Made by a program: the position numbers and the translations under genes. The notes beneath the pieces are model-generated. The model was given only the letters and a program-made list of their open reading frames with translations. It did not search any database and was not told the origin of the DNA. Below, one piece after another: positions 42,332 to 59,120 of a stretch of DNA of 64,000 bases. This DNA is from Anoplopoma fimbria (Eukaryota; Chordata; Actinopteri; Perciformes; Anoplopomatidae), in the NCBI RefSeq assembly GCF_027596085.1, contig NC_072458.1, forward strand, positions 1,932,001 to 1,996,000, in the 5' to 3' direction. Within the stretch, counting starts at the first letter, position 1, and every line of letters begins with the position of its first letter.

Positions 42332-45300
42332 CGATGGGCTAATCTGATTCAAGATCAGAGGACTAGGGGTCCTGTGTGGTTTGTGAGTGAGTATTCCCTC
42401 GCCCCTCCGCTGACCCAAAATGTGCACATCAAACGCTTGTTTGTATCACAGCTGATTGCTACCGGTCATTGCCGTGTGATTTGGGAGGAGAACTACAGAA
42501 CAAGTTTTTATGTGTTTATGTTGCTGTCTACAACTTCCCTGACAATTCTGTGAGTTTATAGGGATTTAACTTCCTTATATAAATAAATTCCTGCTGGGTA
42601 TGTGTATGCATCATACGTGTAAGTGCACTCATGCGTCCAAACACACACACACACACACATACATACATATAAAGGCCTCAAAGAGAAACTGAGAGGGTGT
42701 TAGATGGCAGGAGAGATCGTAAGTAAACAGTAATGTAATACAGCACTAATTTGAATCACATTTTCTTGCCCAGAGCCGCTGAATTCCTAATTGTGCATGA
42801 AGCTGTCCAGAAGTCATGCTGAATTATAATATCCCTGACAGAAAGAGTAAAGTGACTCTGCAGCATTTTGATTTGGTCTGATGAGGGACTTTGGGAGGAG
42901 GGTGGGATGTGTTTGTATTGGAGAGAAAAATCCCTCCTGCCCTTCTTTCTGTCTTTCTGGCTCTCACTGTCTTTTGTTCCTGATCTTGGTCCACCCGGTG
43001 GCTTGACAGGCAGATGGAAGCTATTACACTGTAATAATAAACCATAGGAGGAAACCATGGGAGAGACTACAGATGACAGAGAAGGAGAAGGGGAGATCCT
43101 CGGAGCGCTCACGGGCCAGCACACGTGTCGATCGCATCCGTGGATCAGCGCCTGTGCTCATTTCCATCACCTTGACGGCTCAGACCTACATCGCACCAAA
43201 GGGAAAGAAAATCGAGAACGTGGCCCCTTCGCCAAATGTATGCAATCCCTTTCCCAGAGATGTGAGATCTTTGATCACAGCGTGATTAGACTTGATTCAG
43301 CGTGCAGATGTTTCGCACGTTGAGGACTGATCTTGAAAGATGAACACATTTTCTTTTAAAACAACAGATACATTTCTCCAACCGTCTTTTCGTTTTCCAT
43401 GGCAGGTGCTGTATGTTTTGTTTTTGTTATTTTCAGTTGTGTGTCAGGCTCTGACAGTAGCCCTGTCTCTCGCCCTGTCTCCCCTCAGTCACAGTGTGTT
43501 TAACATCTGCCCCGTAGGCCTGTACCTCTCACAGCCTTTCAGCACCCGTTGCTGCTTGCCCGACGTCGCACCGCCATGATGCTCTGCAGTCGCACCGAAA
43601 AACAGCCCTTATAAGCTGCGACTCAAGTGCCAAGTACCAACAAACACAATGTAGTGCTTTTATACTAAAACCTGTCAACTCCGGACTGGTTAAATGTCAA
43701 ACTGTGACTGCAGGACTGATCTAGCAAAGACATCAAGCACCTGCATAAAAAAAAGAGGTGAATAATGCTGGCATCAAAAGGTGAAAAAGTGTTTGTTGAA
43801 AATAGACAGAAGTGATTGGAGCTTGGGGGGGGACAGAGGTTGAGTGGGTTAATGTGTAGAGTGTGCTTACGCATGAATGTCAGCATGTGTGTGTGTGTGT
43901 GTGTGTGTCAGGGGCAGCTGGTCCTCGGATGAGGTAGAGAGCCGTCATCCGGAGGCAAGCCCCTCCCTCGCAGCACCGTGCCTTTCCCCCCTCGCCTCTC
44001 ACCTCTAACCTCTCACCCCTCACCCTAACAGCAGCATAATACGTCTGTTGAAGGATCAGGGTAGGCAAGGCTGCTTTCTGCTCGCATCAGCATCCTCTCT
44101 GTCCTCCAAATTGCCTTTGAAAGCACTTAGTGCCATTGGAAGGGGGGGTGGGGGTGTAGATGGTGTAGACTGTTTTGTTCTGTTTTCCATGTTTGCAGCA
44201 TTTGCATGGCAGAGGCACCAACACTGAGTGACTACAGGAATTGTAGAAGCTGATGTGCTGCAGCTCGTTCTGAGATCCTCAAAATTTGGTCAGAGTGAAG
44301 AGAAAGCTTATCTTTTAGGGTGGTGCGATTACACACAATATCATATGAAAAACTGAGTGGACTCAAACAGACACAATTTGTTGGGGATGGCCACAAACTA
44401 AATCAAAGATAAGTCTGCAAAAATATGTAATCGATGAAAATTCACAATTCACAATATGAAAATTATAGAGACAAAAAACAAAAGAGAGAGGTCTAGAAGA
44501 AGATATCAGAGAGGTACATTTTAAGATCAGGCAGAGAGTGACTCCTTTCAATCCACATAAACTATCAGCCTATATGTTGTCAGTAAGGTAAAGCTAACAT
44601 CTGTATAATCATGACATTGGCTGTTTTGGGGGAATAAACCGCAAAAGTAATTAAGTGGGCCAAATTTCTGCAAAAAATAAAAGTCAGGCAAAAATTATCT
44701 TCTTGGTCATTTTGAGCACACTTCAGACAACTTTTCAACGATTCAGCCATGACCTTAAAGGATCACTAAAGGCTAGGTAACGCTTGAAACAAGTTAGTTT
44801 GTATAATGTGTTTCCTGACCTCTTCTAAAGGCAAATGTTCAAACTGAAAGGCGTTAAAAACATGTCGTTCTAGAGCTGCACTCATTTTTCAAATTGGGAA
44901 AGTGGTGCACACTTCCGTACACGCCCAAGGAATTCACGGTGTTGGACTTGTTTGTACAAACAAATACTGATGTTAGCAGTTGAATAAAAAAGTTGGAAAA
45001 CTGCCTATTGGAATATTGTCAGAAGAGGGTTGCTCGTCTATGATCTGACAATCGGACTCCTGGCATACAAAAATGAGTCCTATTGGGTGTTATTAGACTC
45101 TGAAGGGTCTTTGTTACTCAGAACTGAACAGACCATTTTGTCGAAATGCATCAGAACCAAATATGTCTCCATTGGCATTCATAAAAACTGACATTCTGGC
45201 TTTTACCCTGTCCTTGTCTGCTTTATGTCCTGAGTCCAGGGAGTCACTGCAGCCATCACAGTAAAACAACCATGATTTCACCCAATATTGCTGTCATGTT

Positions 45301-48300
45301 TCAACAGGCTGTTTATTAAAAACCCTCAGCCTGCCAGGAACCGTGCTGCACACTCTCAGCCAATGCTCCCTCTTTCACATCACAACCGTCGCCTCCAATC
45401 TCTGTCTTTTCCCCTTGTTTCATGCTAAAGCTCTTATTTTCCTTCCTGCTGTCCCAACGGTGGTTTCCTAAGCATGACATCATCACTCAGCGCCTGAGTG
45501 AGGGCTCCATGACCCATGGTGCACTTTAGATGCAACTTGAGTTTGACTTGTTTGAAAGAAAAAAAGAACATTCCTTAGAAAATTTTATGCAGGGGTGTTG
45601 AGTCATGGACTGTAACCGGTGTGTATTTCTGTCACACCCATCAACAAGATGTCAATCATTGAGCTCCAAACAAACACACAGAAGACCAGACCTCCTATTC
45701 AGAACAGGATTCGACAATAACTGGAATTAAGGAATGACTTAGGATGGGAATGGCGGTTTTCCTTTTCCTTAGATGAATAGATGTCTGATTGGCACTGAGG
45801 GCACAGCGAGGCCAGCTGCACTGTATCAGGCAGGCACTTCCTGGAACAGGGTTTCCTTCCGGCTACGACATGGGCTTCAGCCCTGATTAAAGAACAGGAG
45901 GACGAGGGACACCTGAAAGAAATAGCATGCTAATCAGCCAGGAGACACGCATGTCCATACAGGCTTACAACAACACTAGGAAAGAAACTTGTCATCAGCA
46001 GAAACATGCATAGCACAACCATGCAGCCTTTAATCATGATGGGTTCTTCTCTTGCCAATTGTTTGTCAAATAATGGTGTGTGTGTGTGTGTGGTTGGGAC
46101 GGCTCAGCTGAACTTGATTTCCCAATGCCTGCTGCTCCGGATACCACAAAAACACCCTGCTGGCTCCATTGTCTGCCTCCCAAGGAATTCCCAACCTCTC
46201 CCATCGCTTGATTAGCACCGATTGCGTGATCCTCGCTCGAATGTCAGACTTTCCCCATGTCGAGAAAAACACATGTTGGTAACGATACTAGATCTGAATT
46301 ACAGATTACTGGAACAACATGTCCTTCCATTTTTTCGTCCAAGGTGAGCAGAGGTACATGGGAAAAATCTGGAGTTTGAAGAACATTGGTAGAAATGATC
46401 GCAGAATGATTTCGCATTTGCGCAATCAAAGTGATGCATGAAAAGGCAGGAACGTACCCCCTCACACATACTGTGGACACATGCCTACATGTGGGCATAG
46501 ACACTACGTCAGTTTCCCGAGCTGTCATTTATTGATTTCCTAGCAACTGTGTGTCTATTTTGATGTGATCGTTTGTGTCTTGGCGGGATACCGCTGGATT
46601 AAGACGATGGAAAAGTTCAGCTTTGGACCATGTCCGTGCTGCGCTCTGCAATTCCTCCACATTTCTACCGTTCCAAAGGCTTTTCTCTGTCTTCCCTTAT
46701 TGCGATTTACACCTCGTCCTTTCAACTCTCAAACGTTTCATCCAACCATCTGGTGCCCCTTCCCCACTGAGCTGAGTTTGCTACTAACAACCCACAGCTG
46801 GGCTCTCACACATCCATTTATTCTAAAGTTAGTAGAAATAGCCAGCAGCAAGGGATTCCCGAGTCTATCTCTCAAATGCTTAGCTTAAGAGACAGCATGA
46901 CCCGAGGGTTGCGCTGGCACTGGGTAATGTTGTCCCAGTGTTACTTAGGGCTTGTCGGAGGCTGATCGCTGGCAGATGCTGTTTGTGTAATGGCAGAAGG
47001 TCACAGCAGGGTAAACCAGCGGCGACAGGAGAGCTACAGATCTGCAGAAAATAGAACAGACGTTGTTTTTGCCATGTCCAAGATAAATGGAGAAAATAGA
47101 GCAGGTCTTTTCGGGCCGGAGCTGAGATCCGAACCCTGGTTCCTTCTCCTGTCAGGACCTCGGGCCTGGACACTGTCAGCAACCGGAGGCACACGCACAC
47201 ACAAACACACACACAGTTTTTAGCTGACTGAGTCCTTGTTGGAGCCCTTTCGCATATTTTAGAGCCGTTTCCCCAGATCCAAATCTAACATGTCATGAGG
47301 CCAGAGGATTAATTGTTAATCTTAACAGCCGTCATTATCTGGGATAATTCTAAATTCCTTCATTCTCGCCTTGCCAGCACATGTGGCCTGTACGTTTGAC
47401 TGTTGAGGAGGTCCAGAACACTTTCTTTCTTTCTTAACTTCACCCTTTTTCTTTCCTTCTCATTTTTTCCCCCCTTTCTTTTTGTGTCTCTTTAGGACTC
47501 TGTCTCCTTCCTCTTGTTTCCTGGAGCTAATTTTCAGAATGATTTCATGGCCGCAGAATGTCCTAATTGCATAGAGCTGGTCTCCTTCGCTGCAGGGCTA
47601 CTTTTTAGGCCTGCTATTTCAGTGTGTGTGTATGTGTGTGTTTGCAAAAAGGGTGGGGGGGAGCAGGTTTTGGGGTGGGTCGGGGGAGTTTTAAGGCTGG
47701 GGTACCTGTCACTTTGATGGACGTCTGAGGGACCTGACTGCCCTTGCGCCCCTGACCTCCTTCTCCAGCTCTCCACTGCGCCAACATCTCACTCTGTCAG
47801 ACAGTTAAACCCAGGTGGGGGGACAAGATGTGTGTTTGAGAGTGTGTGTGTGTATGTGTGTATGTGTTTGTGTGTTTGTGTGTGCCAAAGAGGGACGTAG
47901 AACACAGGCTTCTTCATGGAATGAAGAACACACTTAATCTCTGCTCATAATATTTTAGTGCCATAAAGTAACACAGGCCTCTTTTTGCATGTTTTGCACA
48001 ATATTCTGAATTCCCACTTTATAATATCAAAGAACAAAAAATCCCATTATCATCTTCTGTATGTTATTATGTCATTTGGAGTCGAGTCTGCATTCGGTTC
48101 ACTTTTTCCCATCGCTCAGTTTGAAGGTAATGAATTTTGAATCATGGCTTATGCAACATTGTGTGTGTTCATACACATCTCTTCACGTGTGTGTTCTCTG
48201 CGTTGCACGCCATTATTTACACACGCTCTTTCTAATTTCACACTTCACACGCTTTCTGTCATCGACTGGAAATACAAAAATGAAAAAAAACAGGCGGCAG

Positions 48301-51300
48301 CGGTTGATGAAAGTGAAATTGAAAAATGAAAAGAAGTCAGGTCGCTGGAAGGGAGGGAGCGCTGTCGATGGTTTAGCCCTCGGACGCGAGATGGAAACCA
48401 ATCACCGTGGAAACAGCACGAATCAGCAGACCACATCGCAAACACACTCACATACAGTAGATGCACACGTCTCAACGCACACACATAGGCACGGTACCTC
48501 AGTATTGCTTTTGCCTGAGATCTGTGCTGTTACATCAACACGTTGGGTTTCCCCAGCTGCTCAGAGGTTCCATTAAACTCACACAGTCAATCTGATACAC
48601 AAGCACGCACAAACACGAAGCCAACACACCGCAGCAACCACTCAACTGTTCATTCGCCTTCCATGTATCTCCCTGTGCAATATTCTTTGGCTGCCTTTTC
48701 TCTTTCTCAGCCTCAAATCTGCTTGAATTATTCTCTCATTTTGGCCTTCTTTCTTCTCTCTGTGCTTCCCCTCCTCCCTCTTACTCAACATTTCCCTGTC
48801 AGATGGTTGTGGCAGAGACTAGCAGCCTAGTGGTGGGGGTCCTGTGGTGAAGGGAAAGAGAGAGGGGGGGTGGCTGTCCATGTCTGTGCCTGACAGGAGC
48901 GGGGCTGCCTTTACACTGTCCAAACGGGCCGAGCCGTCACTCCTGATTAGCCCTTGTGATGCACAGAGCCAGGGAGTCGGGGGTCTCTGGAAGCCATTAC
49001 TCAGCCTGTGAGTGAGTACCCTGTCCCCTCCTCTCACCCTCTCAACCTTCCCACCACCACCACCACCACCACCCGCCCCTCTGGCTCAACTTAATCACTC
49101 ACAGCTGAGGAGTGCTAGAGTAGAAGGAGGAGGAGGAGGTGGAGGAGGGTGAAGAGGGAGAAGAAGTAGGGGAGCAAAGGGGCGGAGTTGTGGCTCAATC
49201 GGCAACAAGTGCGATTGATTCCTTTTTGAGCGCATGACTTCTCATTCCCATCAGTAGCAGCAAAGGGCGCCTGAGCGATGGAGCAAGTGGAGAAAATACA
49301 TCCCCGTTGTTCAATTAGGTAAACCAAAGTTATTGTAACTTTTTGTTTTTTTCAAAATAAACTAGTCCCCTTGGTGTAAAAAGCTTATATCAATGACCAT
49401 TTCACTATTTTCAGCCAAAGATTGCACATGTTTGGACCACTCTTAGAGTTGGTTCAGTCGGACCCGTCACTGATCATGTGCCGCAGCATTTCGGCTGTCC
49501 ATCAGTCTGTCTGACTGTTTAGAAATGTAAGAAACATTTATCTTAACTGCAATCACAGAACATAACAAAAGATAGTTGAATGAACCTGCTGTGGAGATTG
49601 GACGTTCGCGAAATAGCTGAATGAAAGAATCTTTTAAGTGTAACGTGGCTATTTATATTTTGCATTAGCTCGCTGAATATATTATTTGGGGAGGGGTAAT
49701 TAAAGAGGTTATGTAGAAATGCAGTGAAAACCTGCCAATTATGTATCTTTCCAAGTTTGCTCCCTCACTTTAAAACTTAATCAGGCGCTCATGAGAACAC
49801 ACACACACACTGACACATACTCACAACAGGCCCATTTGCCCCCCGACGGTGAGCTGCCATGTTCTGTGAGAGGAAAGTCTGCCTCACAGGAACAGGAAAT
49901 GAAGGAGTAGACACATACACAGGCTGCCTTGTGTCACCATGGGTACCAGCCGACAGACACACACACACACACACATTGCCACAGTGGCCTATGTCCACCC
50001 TCAGCTGGAGCTTGTTAAAATTGAGACTGCTGGGCCAGCTTGTCTTTGTCAGAACTCTGATGCCACATACAAGCTGATGGCTGGGACGTTTTCATGTGTG
50101 TGTGTGTGTGTGTGCGTATGTCTGCGTATGTGTGCAGACTGGCAACAAGGCCAAAGGATGCTGAGCGATGGTGACATGTCGACCGCAGGCCTCCGTGTTT
50201 TCCCACAATCCCTCTCTTCCGTTAGCAGCTACCCATGATGGCTGCTGGGTGGGCACGGGTCAGAGCGAGAAACCCAAGCCTTCATCAAACACACGCTAAT
50301 CAGCCACACAGGCACAAGCAAATCAACAGTTAGTATGGATCAACACAGAGATCAAACGCCCAATAGCTGACGGGTAAGCCGATATTCAGGCAAAGTTTGA
50401 GCTTAGAACATTTCTTCTGTTATCAACTGTGAAAGTGTTACTGGAGCTCTTGTTTGGGTGAAAGGAGACAGTCCTCCCAAGAAAAATGACAGCATTGTTC
50501 GCACAAGTGTCAAAGCCCTCTAGCAGACGTAGTAATTATGACTATTCTCCGTCGGGACAGAAGGAGGAAGTAGTTTCTGCAGAAGGAGGACGGTCAGAGT
50601 GGATGAATGGGACAACACATAGAAATAAAACACAGGGGAACGTTGGTCTTTTTCTGTTTCCTAACATCAGTCAACTTTGGTTTCTTTTAACTGTCCTTCC
50701 CTAACCTAATCCAAGTAGTTGTTACCATGACAACACAGCTCTCCTAACCTTAGGAAAGTAGTCTTTTTAACCAAAACCAAAACCTCTTTAAAGTTGCCTT
50801 TGTGCCTGAAATCTAATCAAACTTTAACCATAGTGCTGTTAGTTTTCCAACAGTGATTTAAAAACACACCTTGTTGTTAATTCGGAGGACTTTTTGGGTA
50901 AAAAGGTGGACAAGGCCTAACGTCTGCTTTGATTCAGGGACACCCCACAGGAAGGGGGGTGTCTCAGGAGCTGGAGAGGAAGACACGTCTGATGATGGAT
51001 CACATTTCCCGCTCGCCTCCACCTCTCATCTTCTGTCTTCTGCTGTCCCTTCCCTTTCATCTTTAAAGTGCTGCGCCCAGGTGTAGAGAAAAAGATGCGT
51101 TTAACTGTGTGCCTAAGAGAGAGACACCCAAGGAGAGGCAGAGAGGTGAATGAAAACATTCCTCACCTGTCGGCCGAGGAGCATGGTTCAGCTGACAGCT
51201 TATAAAGTGTGACCGCAGATCAGTTTGTTGCTCTTTGGGGTAATGGTTCAGCAGTCAAAGACCTGCAAGCTATAAACCTCCGAAAGGGAGGCACCCGGGG

Positions 51301-53171
51301 AACAAGGAAGATTAAAGGAGGAGGAGGCCAGGCGGAGGAGGAGAGGGGGTTACAGAGATGGAAGAGCAGAGAGAGGAAGATTGTTTATCTTCCAATTCCA
51401 ATTATTAAAAAAAACACAGTAGGCATCACCCACTTTTATGTTACACTTTATTATCTTTAGTACCTGGCCACGTCTGAAATCATTTAGTTTCAAAATCCAT
51501 CTGCAATATCCTTGAGAAATCTCTATGAAAACCCACATTATCCATTATTTTGAACATGACAGGCAGGTGAATGTTTAGCCCCCGAGTCACTTTTACACTT
51601 AAACCACAATAATAGGAGTCTGTTGCTGCTTCCACAGCTACATTTCACGCCATGGAGAAAATTAACTTAAAGGTTATATATTGTCACAAATTTAAAAATA
51701 ATAAAACCCCTTTTCCTCTCGTCTCTCTCTGGGGGGTTACCGGGCAGACGGTGTTCCCGGCTCGCCAATTAGTGTAGAATTTGAACATTGTAACGAGCCT
51801 GGGGGGAATAAGGGGAGTTTGATTACAACACCTAAACCTTCCTGTTGCCCCCAGCCATCACCCCAAAATGTCTCACTGACAGCCAAGTCACAGCTGGGGA
51901 CAGCGGCGTAAAAAACTACAACCCACACTGCCCTTTTTGTTAAGTACAATTTGTGAATGAGCAGCCAGTGATGTGAAAACAGAGGGAACAGTTTTTCGAC
52001 ATTTTTTCAAGCATTGTTTGCATTTATTACAGTATGGCGAAGAATTTATCTTTCAGAACAAGAGGCTTATTGAGGGAGCTGCAGACAGAGAGTGGGAAAT
52101 AGAGAAATATACAAAGCCTAAGTGTCTGGTTTTTCCTACATGCCTGTTCGTGCTTAGGGCTTCATTTGGAATGCATGGCGTAAAAACCATAATAAACGCA
52201 GGGATTGAATCATTCAACAGCACTGATTTGCTTGGCCAAACACAGTCTTGGAAGTTTATTTGTCTCTGTTGTAGTGAATCAGAGGCTCGTAGAGGACTGG
52301 ATTCAGTCATCCCTGTTAGGAAAAATGTTTCAAACACACGGCTCCCACTATTTGGGGAACTTTGTAAACAACATTGTAAAAATTGAGTGGATTGGCACTT
52401 CATCTGTGTGGGTGATATGTGATTTTCTACCGACGTGACATGTTTGATGAGGTCTGGATTTGTTTCAGCAAAACTCACTGATCAGACCACAGAAAAAGGA
52501 CAGCAAAGAATAAACTTCGTGTCAGAAGTAGTTCTGGACTAAAAGTAGGGCGTCCCAGCTTCTCAAAGTTTGTCCACTAATAGCTCTCACACACCACGTG
52601 GCTTTGTCCCCTGGATGTGGCCCAAAATCCTGCAAACTCCAGGAAAAGGTCTGCCAGATCATCTGGGAACGCCATGCCCTCAAAACGACTCCACCTGGCC
52701 ACCTCGGATGTCATCGTGTTCCACCGTAACCCCGATGTGATACCAGCACCAAAGGATTCTGTTGATGCCAATATTATCCTCAATGTCAGCTCGGATCTGC
52801 TGTCAGCCATTCACTAATGCATAGTGACAGGAGCCCCGCTGTGAGGACCGCACTCTGTCTTCTGATCGGGCAGCCAGATGGACAGCTCAGCAGCAGGAGG
52901 GGACCTGATATCAGTGTCAGCAATCAGATCTCACCCTCTGAGAGCCTGTTTGTGTGTGCGTGTGTGTGGGAGAGAGAGAGTGCACAGTGCCAAGTGATTG
53001 TTTGGAGCATATGTGCTGACGGCGGCCAGAGTGTGTGTTGAAATGAAGATTAATGAATAAGAGGACTGAGTGCGTGTGTGTGGACGAGACTGGAGGGTCA
53101 GCGGACGCATGTCAAAGAGTGCATAAACTTGATCTTGTGCTTACCTACAGTATGTGTGTGTGCTGGTTTGT

Positions 53172-53173
<2 letters not shown>
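42332..53173. other. Gene desert segment
   Basis: No coding gene could be supported. Short CA/GT tracts occur at about 42641-42660, 43886-43909, 46076-46092 and 50095-50114. (CAC)n lies at 49052-49073 and GGA-rich sequence at 49118-49180. Segments near 47290-47370 and 51730-51910 are simple-repeat-free and might be conserved non-coding sequence. Confidence 0.5.
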
Positions 53174-53249
<76 letters not shown>

Positions 53250-53252
53250 GTG
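53174..53252. repeat. (GT)n microsatellite
   Basis: GT tract of about 79 bp, one interruption near its end. Confidence 0.96.
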
Positions 53253-54982
53253 CCAGGTTATACTGTATCTTTAAGTTTTCAACACTTCTTGTACCACAGC
53301 TGTGAGGTGCAGAGTGACATGAGAGAAACTCACAAAGCTTCACTATAACCGCCTGATTCAACAAGTCCAAAGTGCCTACTTTTTCTTCTGGGTGTGGTGT
53401 GTGCGTTTGTCTGTCTTGTGTGTGAAAAGAAAATAACAAAAAGAAGGAGATGATTATTTGCATGTGTACATTTGTAACAATTTCAACGTCAAACACACTG
53501 ATTGACAAGTGAAAAGTCCTGGCTGCGCCCACATCTATCAACAGGCGGAGAGAAAAAAATATGTTTCTCTGTCTTCAGATAAAAAATGAAAGCTGTAGCT
53601 ATAATATATAGTGATTTACACTTTGCAAAGAATGAACAAGTCTTTGCATCAAGAGAAAATCAGCTAAACTGATTTTAAGTCGTTGGCAGATGTAAATTTA
53701 GAATAATGCTGTGAATCCCTGAAAGAAGTAAAACAACATCGCTCACACAAAAGTTTTGTTGGTACAGAAGTGTTTGTATCATTAAATAGTGACCAATAAC
53801 AAACAAGTGCAGAGGGTTTTTGGATATATAACTAAACATTTTCATGACCTCTGACCTTTAAAGGACTATTAGTGCTGTTGCTATATCTTGTGGTCAAAAG
53901 TTCTAAATCTCATGAAACAAAAAATATATTTTATCATGGGTTATCAGTCAAATTTCAAATGTATATCTCTTATTTCTAAGATTATTTAATTTTCAAAGCT
54001 TGCCTGTTCAGAACGGGCCGAGTGCCTGGTATCCAGTATTGCCACATCCAAACCATCCAAACAATACACACTCAACGAAATTTGCCATTTTCCTATGGGT
54101 TAGGTCTTTACTGGGAGTCATTTACTTGAATTGTCTTGTGGCCTGGCAACGTCACGATGATGGTGAGGTATTCACTGGTCTGGTTTTTGATTTTGTTACC
54201 TTTGGACAGAGCCAGACTTTTTCCCGGAGAGACCTGAGCTTGGTATTGAATTCTCATCTAACTCTTGGCAAGAAAGAAAATAAGCATATTTCCCAAAATG
54301 TGAAACTCGAATACGAATACAGCCCCGAGATCATTACATGTCCAATTTCACGGTTTTCTACATCAGCTATGGCATATCTGCTGCAGCTACATGTGCAAGC
54401 TTCTACCTGATTGTAAGAAATAAGCTCGCTGTCAATCACAGCTACGCTAAAACAAAATCATGATCATGATCATGGTCAAGATGTCAGTCCACAAAGTAGT
54501 GAGAGAAATGAAAGAAATCAAATTTTAGGCATTTTAAGATCAAAATCACTTTTGTCTTTTTTGTTTTTGAATCATATCTTTGAGAAACAATTTACACAGG
54601 GAAGGAATTGCACTGTGTAATTGTCCACAAGCTCAAGCCTGTCTTTTAATTATATCAATGAGTAGAAAATGTTGACAGTTACAAGCAAAACAATTAAGTA
54701 CTGCTTGATGCCTGTGTTGTGTGCTTGATCTGCAATAAATATGCCCAACGACTGATTAATATCACAGCCTCTACAAGACAGTTTGTCTCAAATGACAAAA
54801 GACAGTAAACCGAGACAACAGCAAAAACAAATGGGCAGCACCAGGGACATAAATAGCAAGACGTCAACACTCACAGCAAGACACTGACAAAAGCCTTGTG
54901 AGGGTTGGAGGCACGCAACATAATTATGAAGTACAGATGTATTAGTCAAACTTTCCCACCCCTCCTTTCAACCTGTTTGTTC

Positions 54983-54985
<3 letters not shown>
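53253..54985. other. Gene desert segment
   Basis: AT-rich, no supported gene. A short palindromic TGATCA repeat (atcatgatcatgatcatgg) lies at about 54457-54475. Confidence 0.5.

Positions 54986-55078
<93 letters not shown>
54986..55078. repeat. (TG)n microsatellite
   Basis: TG tract of about 93 bp. Confidence 0.97.
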
Positions 55079-55081
<3 letters not shown>

Positions 55082-55559
55082 TGTGTGTTCGATGGGAAGT
55101 GTGCATGTGTTTCCCTGACAGCTCTTCGTTTGCTCTCTCGTCCCGCCTTTCAGCCACAGCATTGATAGATGTGACGGTGCGAGGCGGGGAGTGAGAGGAT
55201 CTACCCTTTTCAGCATCAGATGGCTCTATTGAGAAGGAGCAGGGGAATGCCAGATCCCCCCACCCACCCACCCACCACCACCCCCGCCTCGTCCCACCCA
55301 TCCTTTCTGCCCCTCCAGTCAAGCGGAAGAAATCGGAAGTCCCCTCTCCAACAGAGAGCCGGGACTAGTTCAGATGCTGATTCTCACTTCAGGCCTCAGG
55401 TTTAGCCGTCAAATGTGTACAAATAAATCAGCAGTATTAGTCAGATTTGTTGGTCATCATTTTCATCACTCACCAGCTAAACACAATGTCTTCTTTCTGC
55501 CGTTACCTGATAAATCATCTATAACTGTTGTGCTTATTTTTTTCCGTCTTCTCTTTTTT

Positions 55560-55745
55560 GTCACTTTTGCATCTCTATTCATCTGTCTGCCCTTCCATCT
55601 ATCTGTCAATCCGTCCATTAATCCGGCAGCATCTGTCATTTCTCTTGTCACTTCAATCATCCGTCCATTAGGCCATCCGTCTTTCATGCTACCCACTCGT
55701 CTACTTTTCAGAGCGTCCCTTATTCATTCATCTGCCCATCCTGTC
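55560..55745. repeat. Degenerate (ATCC/ATCT)n-like region
   Basis: Repeated catctgtc, catccgtc and ccatc phrases over about 185 bp look like an old tetranucleotide repeat that has diverged. Confidence 0.55.
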
Positions 55746-56079
55746 TATTGTGCACGGTGACGTCGCTGCAGCCGCCGCTGTGATCTCGACTTCTGTCTGC
55801 AGAGTTATGGTGACAGATTTGAAGTAGAAAATGCCTCGGCCGGCACGTGCTTTTACACAGTTAGCGGCCAAACACACCTGTGCGCCTCACAACACATAAA
55901 CACACACAGAAACATGAGGCTTCCCATGACCTTAAGTACCTGTTGTTTTGGCCTCACATGCCAGGTGAGCTGCTGCTCTTGAACCAGACACTCACACTGC
56001 GACGTAAACAGGTTGTGTAACTTCTGTGAAGTGAATCGAGCACTGGGTGAGCTAAGTGAATAGGGAAGATGAATTTGCT

Positions 56080-56190
<111 letters not shown>

Positions 56191-56937
56191 TGTATACATG
56201 GGGTTGACAGGGGGTTAGAAGCCAGGGGCCCTCTCTCAGTTTCTCTCTTTAGCGAGCGAGTGAAATACAGGCCCGGTTGTCAAGGTGACAGGCCCTGACA
56301 GCACACTCCAACTAAACCGTCAACAGCCTTTCACCAAGGAAAAAAAACACACACACACACAACTCCCCCTCTTTCATACAGCTCCCTACTCCCTGTATTA
56401 CCTTTTTCTCCAGATTTATTTTTCCTCCTGCTTCTGACTCTTCTGTCTCTGTATATTTTCCTCTGACTTCAAGTTCATACTTGGAAGCAGCTCTTTGCAC
56501 CCACACATTGCCTTTCCTCATGCTCAGGCAGGTTTGCACCACTCAGAGCACTTAATGTGTATTTAGATTTGCCTGTAGGAAGAAGCAGGGTGTTGCAGTT
56601 TTGCAATTCGCCCAGGTGAGGGCCGGGTGTTGAGAGATGAGACAGTTAAGTGAGAAATCATACAGCAAAGGGAGGTGAAAAAAATGAAAGGTATGATGGA
56701 GTGAAAAGGAAAATGGGGAGTGACTGAGGGTAATTTATTATTCAAATGATTTGCCTTTCAGTCATTAGTATGTACCTATCCCATTCTGCTCAGCTAAGAC
56801 AGTCACTCTCCTCATATCGATGCTCTTTATCTCTTTATCTCTTGTTTCCTTGGTTTGTCTGTTTGTTTGACAGCTGAGAGGTCTCCTACCATGAGGAACC
56901 TGTCAAAGCCTGTCACTAACCTCTTTCTGCCCTGCGG

Positions 56938-58910
<1,973 letters not shown>

Positions 58911-58917
58911 ATGACAA

Positions 58918-59120
58918 AAATCTTCTTCTTCACTTGTCTGTTCCCACTAGGGGTCGCTACAGTGGATCATCTAGCAAAATCTACCAGCTGGCAAACTGGT
59001 TCTTGACCTGATTTTTGTGAACCAATGACGTCCTTCCTAATGAACACGGGGCGAACATACAAACTCCACACAGAAAGGTCGGCCCTTTCTTCAGTCCTCA
59101 GCACTGCACCACCAATTAAC
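58918..59120. mobile_element. Dispersed fish repeat fragments
   Basis: tcttcttcttcacttgtctg then ttcccactaggggtcgctac and, further on, acaaactccacacagaaagg resemble phrases found across many fish genomes. No ORF; class not determined. Confidence 0.5.

Noticed and set aside
43057..43323. Overlapping 70-88-codon plus-strand frames
   Set aside because: Two frames are open together over the same bases, as expected from base composition and not from a gene.
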